A stretch of 64,000 bases of DNA. It comes from Clavaria fumosa. Taxonomy: Eukaryota; Basidiomycota; Agaricomycetes; Agaricales; Clavariaceae. Position numbers and translations under genes: made by a program. Positions 1 to 11,767 of the stretch are shown here, in pieces. Below the pieces are notes generated by a model. That model was not told the DNA's origin, made no database searches, and saw nothing but the letters and a program-made list of their open reading frames with translations. Location of the stretch: assembly GCA_951802425.1 (NCBI GenBank), contig OX637799.1:2046001-2110000 (forward strand), in the 5' to 3' direction. Numbering within the stretch: the stretch's first letter is position 1; each line of letters opens with the position of its first letter.

Positions 1-514
1 GCACCAGCCTCTGTTCCATCCCCAGCTTTGAACGAGAACAAAAACGCACTGGCAGTCTGCCGATGTTCGGCCGTCGGCCAGCCCCAACTAAACATACTGC
101 CAGTCCAACACGGCCACGAGGACCCGCCTAATGCTTGTAAGACTGTCAGTGAGGGCAAGGAGTGACCCTTCGCAGGCTTCTTAGGCTGCTCCGAGAGGAT
201 TCCCTTGCTGTTGGACTTCTCATTCCGAAGGAGCAGAAATTTGCTCGAGAAGGACAAGGAAAGAAACTTGGCTAGGCGACGTAGCAAGACGACGATTTGC
301 GCCGGTGTGCCATGGAAAGGTGCGAGGCGCATCCGTGGTGCTAGCACCCGCAGACCAATGTTGGAGCTGGAAGAGTCTCACAGCAGCGGCTCAATCACGA
401 TACCCAGCGGGCGGAATAGAACCAAGTACAGAATTAGGCGTGCCGACAATGCAATAAATGCTCTGAGTAGAATACGCAACGTATCTACACCCACGTCGAT
501 GTTCATCCCACCGA
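1..514. other. No supported gene
   Basis: Downstream flank of the epsin gene. Open frames on the plus strand here overlap the end of the ENTH gene and show no recognisable domain. It could hold the 3' UTR of the epsin gene or the end of a gene lying left of the window. Confidence 0.5.
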
Positions 515-2402
515 TTACAGCAATAGATCATCTAAGTCCCCGCCTTTCGTCGAGGATGGGGCAGAAACGAACCCGCTAAACGGCGCGGAGGACGCATCGT
601 TCTTTTGCTGCGTCTTCTGACCTAGCCCCCAGATGTCAGCCTCAACCTTCTCCTTCTGAAGATCCTTGATCTTCGGCGTACTGGTGTTACTACGCGTTGG
701 GGCACCAGAGCCAAGCGACATTGCCCACAGATCGTCAAAACCGCTGGACGATTTGTTGTGTGACGTGGGGATAGTAGGCCGAGTGGTCGACGGTGTCAGC
801 GTGGATGAGTGGAGAGCGTTCTGCTGGATATGAGGCGCCACCGTTGTTGGCGACAGAACTCCGCCGAAAGTAAAGTTGGTAGTTTGGTTGCCCATTGTAG
901 GACGATGCGGCTGGGAAGTGTTGGATGCCATGGCCTGTCCAGTTGCATTACGGTTAGGAGGGGAGTTGAGAATCTCCATCAACGAGAGCCTTGCGCCAGT
1001 GACAGGTGCGGCAACGAGTGGAGCAGTGCTTCGCGGGGGAGAGGTGGTTGGCGCAGCGATGAAGTCCGCGAAATCGTCATCAGCTGATGCTGGGAAGAGT
1101 TAATTGAAGGAGGAACATTATTCTTTAATGTACTTACGATTTGTCGTGGTGGACAAATTGGGCAAAGCTTTATTGATCTGTGGTATCTTGGCAGGATTGT
1201 TCTCCAGCACATCCTCGTCATCGAAGCCATCCAATAAATTGACTGCTTTGGCAGGCTCTTTCAGCTTGGGAGGACTGGCAGGCGTATCCCGAACGTCTGT
1301 TGGGGAAGAACTAGAGTCAACGCGTTGAGAGATCGAATCACGTCGTCGAGAGGGAACGGATATCTCGTCTTCCCCTGCATTGTATTCCTGGAATGTAGAT
1401 CTGCGACTATCATCCCTGAAACCGGTACTTGTGCTACTTCCAGCATAACCGCTGTACTCTAAGTAAGGGAGAATCAGCCAGTGAAAGCAACGACATTCAA
1501 TACGAGCGCACCTATACCTCCACTGCTGTACGAATCGCTTCCAAACCCAGCGTAGCGCAAATTATCGTTTCCAGTTCCCACGTACTTATGCTTGTTAGCC
1601 TTGGCCTTCCGCCGTTCTTGGCGAATTTTATCAACGTCTTGAAGAAGCTCGACGAGTTCTCGCGAGCGGTTTCGCACTGATGAAATTGTAGTCTGGCGAT
1701 GGAACGGAAGCAAACAAGCATACCATTGAGACCTTCGTCTTTGCCTTTTTCATCAACATAATGGAAATTTCGGAGCATTTTGAGGGTGGATATGTGAGAG
1801 CGGGCATCGTCGACTACACGCTCACTGCCGTGTTTAATCAGGTACTCCAGAAGTTGTAGTGCCTGAAAGTGCGGTAAGGACGTATGTGCTCCAATAACCA
1901 CGGAAGCGCAGACCTTGTAGATTTGTCTCCATTGCTTGGCTTCCTTTTCCATAAACCGTGCATAGATACACGGCATGATTTCATTGAAGTTCTGACTAGA
2001 TTGAATTGAAATGAAGAATCACGGTCATCGGCGAATCGGCTCACAAGTTGAAAGTCCTGCGACGCCGAGAACGCGTCAGCCTGAGGTGCCAGCGGTGCAG
2101 TCGAGGTGCTTACCCATTGGCAATATCCTGCATCAGCGACGAACTAGCGCCCCTGAAGATGTATAAGTGAACACTGAAAAGTCAAAAGAGCAGCCGTTAC
2201 TTCGCACCATGGCTCGTCATTAGTTGCTTCTCTAACCTTGGCCTCCATCTCACTGACATTCAGGACGACATTTTTAGCCTGCACCAGTATCAGTAGAAAA
2301 TCAAATGAGACGAGTAAACCTACATACTTGGTTATACATGCTCTTGATATCATAGAGCGTTATTTGCGAAATAGCGTTACCCAGGGATTCCAGTCGCTCC
2401 AT
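515..2402 (-). CDS. ENT3: ENTH-domain epsin, Ent3/epsinR type
   Basis: This is a clathrin adaptor that binds phosphoinositides through its ENTH domain and acts at the trans-Golgi and endosome. The protein starts MERLESLGNAISQITLYDIK and continues AKNVVLNVSEMEAKVREAT, the classic ENTH N-terminus. Later exons give FMEKEAKQWRQIYK, LQLLEYLIKHGSERVVDDA and RSRELVELLQDVDKIRQER, completing the ENTH fold of about 150 residues. A low-complexity tail follows with a DDDFADF motif near plus position 1080, resembling gamma-ear/GGA-binding peptides of Ent3, and the protein ends DLDDLLL. Several short introns interrupt the ENTH part. The start at 2402 was chosen because the ENTH N-terminal helix begins there. 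It is divergent from the membrane-protein gene at 2768. Exact internal exon borders were not all resolved. Confidence 0.88.
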
Positions 2403-2767
2403 GGTCGTCGTTGCGTCAAAAAAAAGTCAGATAGGATTATGTAAGGTGCTGAAATGTTGGTATTACATAATATTTCCATATAAGGGCATTTCAGCATTTC
2501 CATTACACAACGCGCTTGCCTGCACGCCTTCTTGAAATCGAACATCTCACGTAACGCTGGCTGTTGCGGGCTGGCCCTATCGTGGTTGATTACCAGACTC
2601 TAGCTGGCTACGGGGTGTCTGCACGACTGTGCAGCGACGGTGATCCACGACCTTTGGCCAGGAGAAAGGGGTTGGCCCCTATCGCGCGGTGAGCGACACT
2701 CATTTTCGTGGCGACATGATATGAGTCTTATATCGGAATAGGCAGTTTAGCAGGCGTATGATCAGCT
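2403..2767. promoter_or_regulatory. Divergent promoter region, 365 bp
   Basis: This is the space between the start codons of the epsin gene (minus) and the serine-rich membrane-protein gene (plus). It must hold both 5' leaders. No clear TATA box or operator was recognised. Confidence 0.4.
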
Positions 2768-5580
2768 ATGCCATCTCTTCTCTCGCGATTTCGCAGGCGT
2801 GCATTAAGCAATTCTGCATCCGCATCCGCATCGCCACCTGTTCTGGGCGAGATCGCCCCGCAGATCGCCCAGGACCACTCGGCTCTGCTTATAGTCCCAG
2901 TTCAGAGCCCGAATCCGACGCCACGCAAAATTCACCCAGATTTAGACTCCCTGCTTGCCAGCTTTGAGCAGGAGGAGAGGCCAGCGACTCCCCCAGGTCT
3001 ACGGCCGCGCGTAAGAAGGCATTCGGAAGGAAGCAGTCGTCGGGATGCGCATGTCCGTCTTAATGGACGTCTCAGGCCCCCTGAACCCGTATTGGAAGTC
3101 GAAGCAGCAGAGGGCAGTTCTCAGCTCAAGGGCGCTGATCAAGGAGAGGGTTTCCTAAATCGCCTTTCCCACTTTGCCTCCATCGATGAATGGTCTACGT
3201 TTGGCCGGCATGCAGAACATCCCTCGCTTCTCCTTGACGACCTAAACGACACAAGCAATACATTCAACAACTTCATACCCGTTAGACAATCCTCCAGCAG
3301 AAGGGCGAAAGACAACAGTAGAAATAGCATCATATCACACAAAAACGTTCATCATTCACCTGTTTCTTCACGACAGCCAACGCAGTCTCGTGCCTCAGTA
3401 TCTCCCAGTATCAAATCTATCCGCAAAGACCGAAGCAAAGCACCGTCACCTGCGAATACCATCTCTTCAGGAAAGATTTCACACGCATCTGCGCGAACCC
3501 CGATCACCCCCTCGCTACCGAACAGGCCCGATGGCGAGCCGAATTCCGCCGTAATGTCCGCCCTCGGGTTCGATTCACCTGGTACATTTGGACAACCGAC
3601 TCCACCTCGGAAACCTGGCCCGCCATTCGGCATGGGCGAAGAGTCGCCCCCACCCCTTCCACCGCTTGACCATCCTGCCTTTGCTACGAGCTCTCGCACG
3701 ACCCTCAAGTTCAATGAAGCGCCATCCACACGAAACAATAACGAGAAGGTTGCAAAACCGAAGACGAAACGACGATCTGCAACGATTGATGGAAGTCAGA
3801 GACCCCCACGACATTCCCTTGAAGCATCTCCTGCCATTCGCCACCCTCTTGGTACATTCCTCGCTTTCCGCCATACAAGAGCAAATTCCAGTCCTGTCCA
3901 GCCGGGAACTGGCAATGCACAAACGTCCTTTCCTCGTAGAGGAAGCTCAACGAGGAGAAGGAGCGCCGACTGGAGTGCTCAGCAAGCTATAAGTGGAGTG
4001 AATGAGAGTGACGACCTTAGCTGGCCCGCACAGGTATCTAGAGAGATGGTACTGCTCTCGTTAGGGGCCAGCTCACGTGCTCGTTCCATCCCGGATCTCC
4101 GTCCCAGATCCAGTAATCGCGGGCCGCAAAAGAAAGGATCACCACGTGGCGCAGACGAGGCTTCAACACTTTACTTTTCTCCTTCTCCGCCGCGTTCACC
4201 GCCAGCGCAAGTTGCTTGCCTCGATTCACCTTTTTTTTTGGAAGGTTTGTTTGTTGATTTTTTACGTCTGACGAGTTCTGATACCGGCGCAGACGATCCC
4301 CGTAATTTATCTCATTCTTACGACGACAACAATCACGATCATTTCACAGCCGCAGGCGCAGGCCAGCATCATTCCATGCAGAGTGAAGTGTCGATTTCAA
4401 ATGACAGATCGACCAGCAATGGCGGGTTGCTCCCTAGTGACGCGCTTTCCTCATCTTTCAACACTGCATCAATACCTCAAAGCGTCGACCGCACCTCTGT
4501 CACCGTAGACGCTGGTCCATCGTCATCGACAACTCAACCAGCCCCTGATATTTCTTTGACATCCCCCACGCCTGGTACTTCTCCAAAGCGGAGCGTCAGT
4601 GAACCTTCCGGGCCGCCTGACGCTACGTGGAGGAGACCATCTCATACTGGAAGTAAGGTCAAGGGAAAAAGAAAGGCCGAGTCAGAGTTGGATCATGCGT
4701 CTTACGGTCATATCAAAGAAGAGCACCGCACCAAAATTTCGCTTCCTCCTGAGCGACGCGGTAAGTTCTGAAGTTAGTGTCTCCTATGTTCTCGGGTTGA
4801 CAGTGGCAACGTACAAAGTTCATCGCGGCTCGGGGGAATCAGCTTCATCGCAAGCGCCTTCCGCATTCCACCGCAAACGCCCGAGGCTGTCGGGTTCCAC
4901 TCCCATTCATACTCCATTTCAATCTCGCCCAGCATCGGCTTCGAGACACGGGGTCGCCAGCTCCAGCCGCACCAGCGTCGAGAGCCACGCCTCACGTCTT
5001 GCTGCTGTACGCAACCTCTCCCGCGCCGGCTCAAAAGTCGCGTCCACTCGTTCCATCACGGAAAAGGGCAGGCCTTTTCGCTCATCCGAATCTCGCCAAA
5101 GCATCAGCATGTCCCACGTGTCTATACCCATCAGTGCCCTAGTCTCACCGCACGCGCCGTCCATAGCGCCGTCTGCCACATACCATATGCGAGACCCACA
5201 CAAACCGAAGAAAGTGCTCAGCACAGGATGGGCGCTGCGCTTGAAGAATGAAGCGAGCGAGGAACACGGCAGCCCGCCACAGGCGTGGTGCTTCTTTATC
5301 GGGTTCATTCTGTTTCCGTTGTGGTGGGTCGCGAGCTTTTGGAGAGTTCCGAAGACGAGGAGCGTTGGCGGTACAGACGTAGAAAAGGCAGTCGTCGTTG
5401 ACGATCCGCAGGTTGAACATGGTGCGTTGACCTAACCATGGCGCTCGCTTTGTTGCAGCTGACGGTGTGCTTATACCAGACGCCAAAGCATGGCGATTCC
5501 GATGTCGAATCATGTCCGTTATCTCGCTCTTCACCTATATACCTTTCATAATCCTCGTCGCTGTCTTTGTGCACCGATGA
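2768..5580 (+). CDS. Serine-rich protein with two C-terminal membrane segments
   Basis: I do not recognise a named function. Three exons fit well: 2768-4760, 4804-5422 and 5459-5580. Both introns have GT...AG ends (gtaagt and gtgcgt donors) and splicing keeps the frame. The first 800 or so residues are rich in Ser, Pro and Arg, probably disordered, and begin MPSLLSRFRRRALSNSASA. The C-terminus is ordered: a hydrophobic stretch WCFFIGFILFPLWWVASFW, a charged linker, the DAKAWRFRCRIMSVISLF segment, then a second hydrophobic stretch ending VAVFVHR. This suggests a large cytosolic disordered domain anchored by a two-pass hairpin. A short run near 4230-4265 (CLDSPFFLEGLFVDF) could be an unspliced mini-intron. 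The C-terminal hairpin looks like a conserved family signature, but this is from memory only. Confidence 0.75.
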
Positions 5581-5924
5581 CACCCATCGCGCATTTCTCA
5601 TGAGGGCTTTCTATACGCGGACTTGTATTTCTTGGCAATCCTTTAGGCTATCGGCATTTTCTCAATTTCCCAGATCGTCATTTCCCAGACCGTCACATAA
5701 ACAATCGCTCGTTTGATAATTTCCTTTCATGCAAGCCACCAAACAGCTCTCAATGTACACGCTTTGTTGACAGAGGGCATAATTTACAGATGTTCTTGCT
5801 ACCTTAAAACCTGATTCTATCACCGAAACTGTACATAGCTGCCACGACTGCTTTCTAAGCCATTGAAACTTTGCCGCCGAGGACGAAGCGGAGTCCGCAG
5901 GAGCAGACCTTACACGGTGTTGAG
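5581..5924. other. Convergent intergenic spacer, 344 bp
   Basis: Lies between the 3' ends of the serine-rich gene and CDC43. It presumably holds both 3' UTRs. Nothing else is seen. Confidence 0.5.
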
Positions 5925-7804
5925 TTACTTGTTCGATGGTATGTGCTTCCTCGCCCAACGCGCCGTCTCCCCTCGCGCGTTTAAGAGGGGGTCCAAATCC
6001 TGGAATGTCCATGATGCGGAGTGGCTCGGAGGTATCAAGCCTGGCGCGGCGGGTGGATACATGGAAAGTGCCGCAAGCGAAAGGTACGTGTGGTATGGAT
6101 CTGCCAAGGTGCGAAAGGAGGACACAAGAAGTCAGTATGTTGTCGTGTGGCTTAAGCTTTAAAAGATGAGCTCTTCCTCTCCCCAAAAAGGAAGAAAAGC
6201 AAAAGAAGAAGAGGGAGTCAGGAGGAAGGGCTTATTCACCCGGAAGCTCTCCAGGCGATTTACTGATACCCCCGAACTTGAATTGGCAGGAAGCGATGAA
6301 GGTCGCTAAACTCGACGCGGGGACTGTGTCTCCCACCCCTAGAATCTAAATGGGCGGTTGGTAACAGACGGAGCGTTGTTGAGCCGATTGAGTGTTTTTC
6401 ATTAAATAGAGACAATTTCCACACCTGCAAAGCGGCGCCGCACCAGAAACAGTAACAAGCATCGGGATCCTTATTTGTGCGTCCGCGAAAGCCGCCACTC
6501 TCACTGTCCAGATTATGGACGAGCCATCGGATCGTCTGCCGTCGTTCGGCAGGCGTTAGCTGAGCTGGAGAAGAGCGAGGAAGGAGGTACAGGGCGGCAA
6601 GCGCGGTGTATGTTGTTCCCCCTTTGGTTGGCAAGGAAGATTACAAGGGGAGCGAAAGCGCGTGTTACACTCAGATACGTTCTTGTAAAGCGCATTCGAG
6701 CCTCACCTTGAGCTTCGCAGGAAGGAGATTGACCGTAGCCGCCTTCATAACTCTGGGAAGGAGGAAAGCAGATTAGACCTGCGAGGGAGATAATGAAGTG
6801 GACCCCAACCCGGCAGCTGGTGATGAACCCGACGGCAGCATCAACATCTACACCAGACCAGTCATCGAGCATGCTGCTGATCGCGAATGCGCAATACAGG
6901 GCGCGAATGTCAGAGTCGTTATCATTTGGCACGGTTGCGAAACTGTTTTTTCGTGGGCGCGCGTTAATCGTGATCAGGATGTATCACACTCTCGTGAAGC
7001 AAGCAAAAGAGTTGCAAAAGGAAGGTTGGCTTCACCTTCCATCCTCCCTTTGGCAAGCACGCAAGAAGCGCACGAGGCCCGACCTGTCGAGCCTGGAGAA
7101 GTCGTCGCGGAGGATGGCAAGCAAAAGGAGCGCAGTGTATGTCACGATAACGTGTGGGGTGTCGTATTCGGTATAAGGCGGCAGCTGGCCATTACATGAA
7201 CGAGGCTCATGCGTACACCCGCATTTGTTGGGCTCGCAACGAAACGAACGCGTACCTCCACATCAGGCGGGCCATTCGGAGTCATGTGAGCGCTGGGCCT
7301 GAAGCCTGTTCCGTATTTTCCGTCTGACAGAAGCGGAAAGGAAAGATAAATGGAACAGAAAACAACATAGAGAAAGGGCCGGACGGTCAAGGAGTGGCCC
7401 GCCTACGCACAGGTTTGTTGCTCCCATATCCACTCCGCCCATGCAGCACGCTCGTGTTCCTTCGTGCGATCCTCAAGGACGGAGAGCAAGTCCAGTGCGC
7501 CGACACAATAGAACACGAGCGGGAGCCTTTGATGTGGTTGACGCGCGTGCGCCGGGAGGATGGGGTGTTTAGTGGGAGTGTGAGGAAAGACGCATTGTCA
7601 TGCAAGAGCAGATAGGGACCATGAGCTGCAGCAGCCAGACGGAACGACCTGACGGAATTGACTGAGAGGGAGGGAAGAGAGTGCTCACTTGGACGGGTCC
7701 ATTTCAACTTGTGAATCCGGCAAGCCAGTCAGACATCTTAAACAGTGAGACGCATGGCCTGCTCGCGCAAGGGGAGGCAACGGGGCCATATCTTCATCGA
7801 CCAT
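5925..7804 (-). CDS. CDC43: Geranylgeranyltransferase type I, beta subunit
   Basis: Catalytic beta subunit that, with the alpha subunit, attaches geranylgeranyl to CaaX-box proteins such as Rho and Cdc42. Exon 1 starts at 7804 and contains HCLRCLTGLPDSQVEMDPSK; splicing into KLPLVFYCVGALDLL keeps the frame. Then come TEYDTPHVIVTYTALLLLA and RDDFSRLDRSGLVRFLRACQ, a family hallmark. Further exons give DSDIRALYCAFAISSMLDD, SYEGGYGQSP, GGTTYTALAALYLL and GGFRGRTNKDPDACYCFWCG, with the zinc-site D and C of the prenyltransferase barrel. The C-terminus reads KFGGISKSPGELP, then across an intron DPYHTYLSLAALSMYPP, ending ARWARKHIPSNK. There are at least six introns. Length is near the family's usual 350-400 residues. 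It is in the same orientation as NOT2, which lies upstream of it. Confidence 0.9.
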
Positions 7805-8501
7805 ATTTGTTCCGAAGGGGAAATTGGATCAAGGTTGACGGGTAGCGTTGGAGTAGAATGGCTTGGAACGCACCTTTCGATTGTAAAGCGTATCTTATAG
7901 GGATCGCTAGACTCGCTTTAGATACAGGAGCCTTAGGCTCTGTTGTGGAACCCACTAGGATATTGGTCGAAAGGTCACCTTGATGTGGTTATTTTACGAA
8001 AGCTCTGCCGAGTAAAATGCAGCTGCGCACTCGGATGACTTGGATCAAACGAGACAGTACGAGATTACCGAGGACCCGCTGCGTCAGTCGCGCGGACACG
8101 AAGCAGGGCTTCGAAGCGTCGTGAGCAACGCCTGGCCTGGGAAGAGGCTAGGATCGTAACCTAGTTGCCAGAGCCACATGCTCACAAGCTGCAGACAACG
8201 CGCCAACAACGTTGAGTATAAAAGAAATATCATCGTCTTTCACTGTCATTTGGCTGTCCCCCTTTTCGACTACTGGCACAAAAGGAAACGAGAGATGATA
8301 AAATAGCAAATGGGGAGTCGCCCGAAAATTCGAATATCGAGGTGAACACGGCAGTAGTTAGAGATACAGAGTTCGAAGACGAGACTATGAAGTGCGGGCT
8401 GGTTGAAGGCGAGCCGTGGTTTGGGGTAATGGGGGGATGGTGGTGATAGTGGCTAGCACATGTCCAAACGCCGCGTTGCAGAACGGAGACGACGATCGCG
8501 A
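7805..8501. promoter_or_regulatory. Spacer: CDC43 promoter side and NOT2 3' side, 697 bp
   Basis: No conserved frame was seen. A TATAAAA-like string lies near 8218 on the plus strand, which is the wrong strand for CDC43 (its promoter must read leftward), so no role is assigned. Confidence 0.4.
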
Positions 8502-11034
8502 TCACAGCCCCGCCACCATGCCCGTCATCGGAAACGCAGCCGCCACCGCCGCTCGTTGCTGTACTTGGCTCTGCACCGCACTGCTCGACTGCACGCTTGG
8601 GGTTGTTGCTGTCGTTGTTGTCGTTTGAGCCCCGGTCTGAGCAACGGTTGCTGTTGCTGCCGCTGCCGCTGCCGCAGCAGCGGCCGCCGTCAACACGAGC
8701 CCCGGTCCCTGCACGAACGCTGGTTGGTTCTTCTCCTCCAAATCAGCGTACAGCACAGCCATCTCCCGTCTCTCCTTGGCCCAGTTTTCAGTGTCCCACA
8801 CGGTGTACGTCCCTTGTTCCCCACCTGGCACCTTCTGCGACGGAGTCGCGCCTGTCTCCTTCGTTATCCACAGACGCAGCTCCTTGTGATATCGCCAATT
8901 CCGGTTCCATCTAAGGGAATCAACATACCAAAGAATAACCGTAGAAATTAAGCAAGACGTAATCCCATCAGTTTTTGCTCAGCACAGCAATAAGAAAAGA
9001 AAACTTCACTGACAGCTCCTGCGCAGCAACTTCCTGAAGCGCGTCCCGCGGATGTGAATAGAACATAAAGAACAGCGTCTCATCGCTAAACGCCGCAGCC
9101 TTATTGGGTCCTGGTGGTGGTGGTTGAACGTTGTAACATGCCGGTAGATGAAAATCCGGCTCCACGGTATGCGCGGCTGACTGATCGGCCCATGGAGTTA
9201 TGAAAGTCGGGTACAAGTTCCTGAGGAAAGAGGATAAGCCAAATGATTAATAGAAATAAACGTCGGTCAGTCGGGGAGAGATTAGTGCCGCGCGGCGACG
9301 AGCAAGAAGACAATAGCAACAACACAGTAACAGAAACAGCAACGAACCCTTGGAAACTCATGTCAAGCCCCATGGTCCCTAGGTCAGTCCCGACGCTGCT
9401 CAGCCCACCGTCTACTTCCCGTCCGACGCCCTTGATCATCGCCAACAGGCCAAGTAGCCCCCAACGGTCTGCGGCGCTCATCAGGATTTGCTGCGCGGGC
9501 GTCTGGGGGTGCGTCGCGTGCAACGACGGTGGCTGGTGGTGGTGATGGAGCGACGGACTCGGCGCGCGCGGGGCCACTCCTGTTGCGATGGCGACATCGC
9601 CGTTTGAGGGATATGCTATCGTGCCCGGCGGATGCGAGTGTCCTAGTATCTGCGTTGGCGGTTGGGCACCTGGTTGTGGTTGTTGTTGTTGTTGGCCGTA
9701 TGAGGTCGGCCCCGACGGTGGAGGTGGTGGTACCCCTGGTGGCGCGGAAAGCGCCTGCGAAGTCTGACTTGGATTAGAAGGGAGCGTGCCATTCTGCGTC
9801 GCTGTCGTTGCCGATGATGGTGCGTCGCCAAAATGGTTCGTGACCGATAGCGCCTGCGATTGATTTGATACAACCGCGTTATTACTATGGGTAGTGGAGG
9901 TGGCGGGCGTCGAGTTCCACGCAGCGTGAGTAACTTGATTCAGTTTGATGGCGTAGTTATTTTGCTGTTACCCCACAATATCAAACTCGTTCTGAGGAAT
10001 GAACAAGGAGGAAGAGAGTAGCTCACCCGCTGTTGTACCTTCTCCGCTTCCACTAGCCCCTGCCCGAAACCCAGATGCATCGCTCTCTGTTGACCTCCGA
10101 GATGTAACATTCCCGGTGTGCTGTTGGTGCTCGTGGCGCTATTAGTAGTGCTGGCTAGCGATCCCAAAAGGTTCTGTCGATGTTCACTACCGTGTTGGTA
10201 TCCGTTGAGACCTGGCGGGTGCGAATGGTGATCCTGGGTCTGTGGCTGGGAGTGATTGCCCAACGCTGGGAAGTCGTCTGGTGAAAACTCGCGTGCTTGC
10301 AGAGATGAGTTTGCAGCGCCTGCGGTGGCACCTCCAGTGTTTGGCCCATTGCCGCCGAACAAAAGGCCGTTACCGGCTTGGGTGGCGTAACTTGCGATGT
10401 TACCCGAGCTCCCTCCCGTACTGTTACTGTTATTGTGACTTGTGCTGTTATTGAGGTTGCTGCTCGAGGCTGGGGGCGCCGAGCCAAGCGCAGGGAAGTC
10501 ATTCAGGTCTGGACCGACGTCGTTCATGAATGACGCAGCGCTGTGGGTGCCCATGGTCGACGAGGTCAGATGTGAGGGTAACGAAGTCGACGCTGATGCC
10601 GACGACAACGCGTTCGCCGTCCCGTTCGTTGACTGTTGCTGCGACGTTTGGGATGGTGGTAGCTGTTGAGACTGTGGTTGAGGTTGCTGTTGTGGTTGCA
10701 GCCCTGCCGATGACGGCTGATGTTGACCCGCCATTGCGGTTGTGCTACTGTACCCAACGCCAGCCTGTGGTCTCGACATAAAACCCGGGGCCTGCTGAGG
10801 CATCGCCTGCGAATGCGATGTTCGCTGTGGACCTGGCACGAAACTTACGGACGACCGTGGCAGGCCATACGGATAGAGGTTGTTGTGGCGAGAAAGAACT
10901 CCAAGGCCAGGACCTGGAGCGAAGTTTGGAGGACGTTGTGGGGGTGGACCTAAGGCAGACGCGAAGAGAGAGAGGTTGAAGTTAAGCGTGAAAAATGCTG
11001 GTTATGCAAGCTATTATTCACCTGAACGATTCAT
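8502..11034 (-). CDS. NOT2: CCR4-NOT complex subunit 2 (NOT2/CNOT2)
   Basis: Structural subunit of the deadenylase and transcription regulator CCR4-NOT. A tiny first exon (MNRSG, start 11034) splices with a gtgaat donor into PPPQRPPNFAPGPGLGVLSR. The N-terminal half is Gln/Ser/Asn/Gly rich and carries two DFPALG motifs (NDFPALGSAP and DDFPALGNHS) typical of NOT2. A conserved block follows: QQILMSAADRWGLLGLLAMI and SVGTDLGTMGLDMSFQG. The NOT-box comes next (YPTFITPWADQSAAHTVEPD, FSDETLFFMFYSHPRDALQE, NRNWRYHKELRLWITK, GTYTVWDTENWAKERREMAV). The tail has a polyalanine run of about 12 residues and a Thr-rich segment, ending at 8502. Several short introns interrupt the NOT-box part. Confidence 0.92.
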
Positions 11035-11767
11035 TGGGATGAGAAGTTGGTGGGTTGGCTGGTTGGTGGCTTCTACGATAGGTTCAAGGTGAGATTTATG
11101 TTGATGGGTTTGGTGTAGAGCGTACGCAGGAGCGAGTCTGCTTGCAGAGGGGGAAAGGGATGCACCGGGGCTATTGTGGTGTATTGTATACGTTAAGGGC
11201 GACTCTCTGTGCCGTTGGGTTGGGGGAGAGTCTCAGCCACAATCATCTACCAACCAACCACACAATGGTTGGCGCACTGCTTTGGCGCCAATTTGCTACC
11301 CCTCGGCGAGGTAAACTACGACTAGAATCTATTGAAGAACAATGTTTTTACCGCCTTGTAACCCTCAACTTTGCCTGTGTTCGGTTTCTATTTGGCCAAT
11401 GCATTGTCTCCTGCTAGTTTGGACCTCCTAACCAACCTTGGGACCTTCGTTTACAGTGGGTAGACTTACCGGACACTGTTGCAGCTTAGAATCCTAGCAA
11501 TGCGGTGGTCCAATACTGACACCCGTCGTGACATTGTCCATCAAAACCGCTTAGCAGAACCGTGCCTGATGTATTCTGGCTGGAACCGTACACTGAACAG
11601 AAGGAGTGCATGACAAAAGTCATTCTGTCGCTGCGGTTTTGTATCATTGGTGACCAATGGGTCGGCGCCTTGTATATTGTTTTAAAGTCTGTTGTATTCG
11701 CAAAGTGCGGCTATTATGTGCGAGTATCGTTGATCATTGAGCTCAACTCTGTACCGCCACTTCCCCT
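11035..11767. other. Spacer: NOT2 upstream region and GH47 3' side
   Basis: Frames here carry no recognisable domain. It should hold the NOT2 promoter and the 3' UTR of the mannosidase gene. GGTTGG/CCAACC motifs cluster at about 11050-11280 but no site was identified. Confidence 0.4.

Noticed and set aside
3352..3992. Several frames of 110-130 residues on both strands
   Set aside because: Shadows of the first exon of the serine-rich gene; no domain.
8214..8223. TATAAAA-like word on the plus strand
   Set aside because: Both flanking genes are on the minus strand, so it cannot be their TATA box in this orientation.
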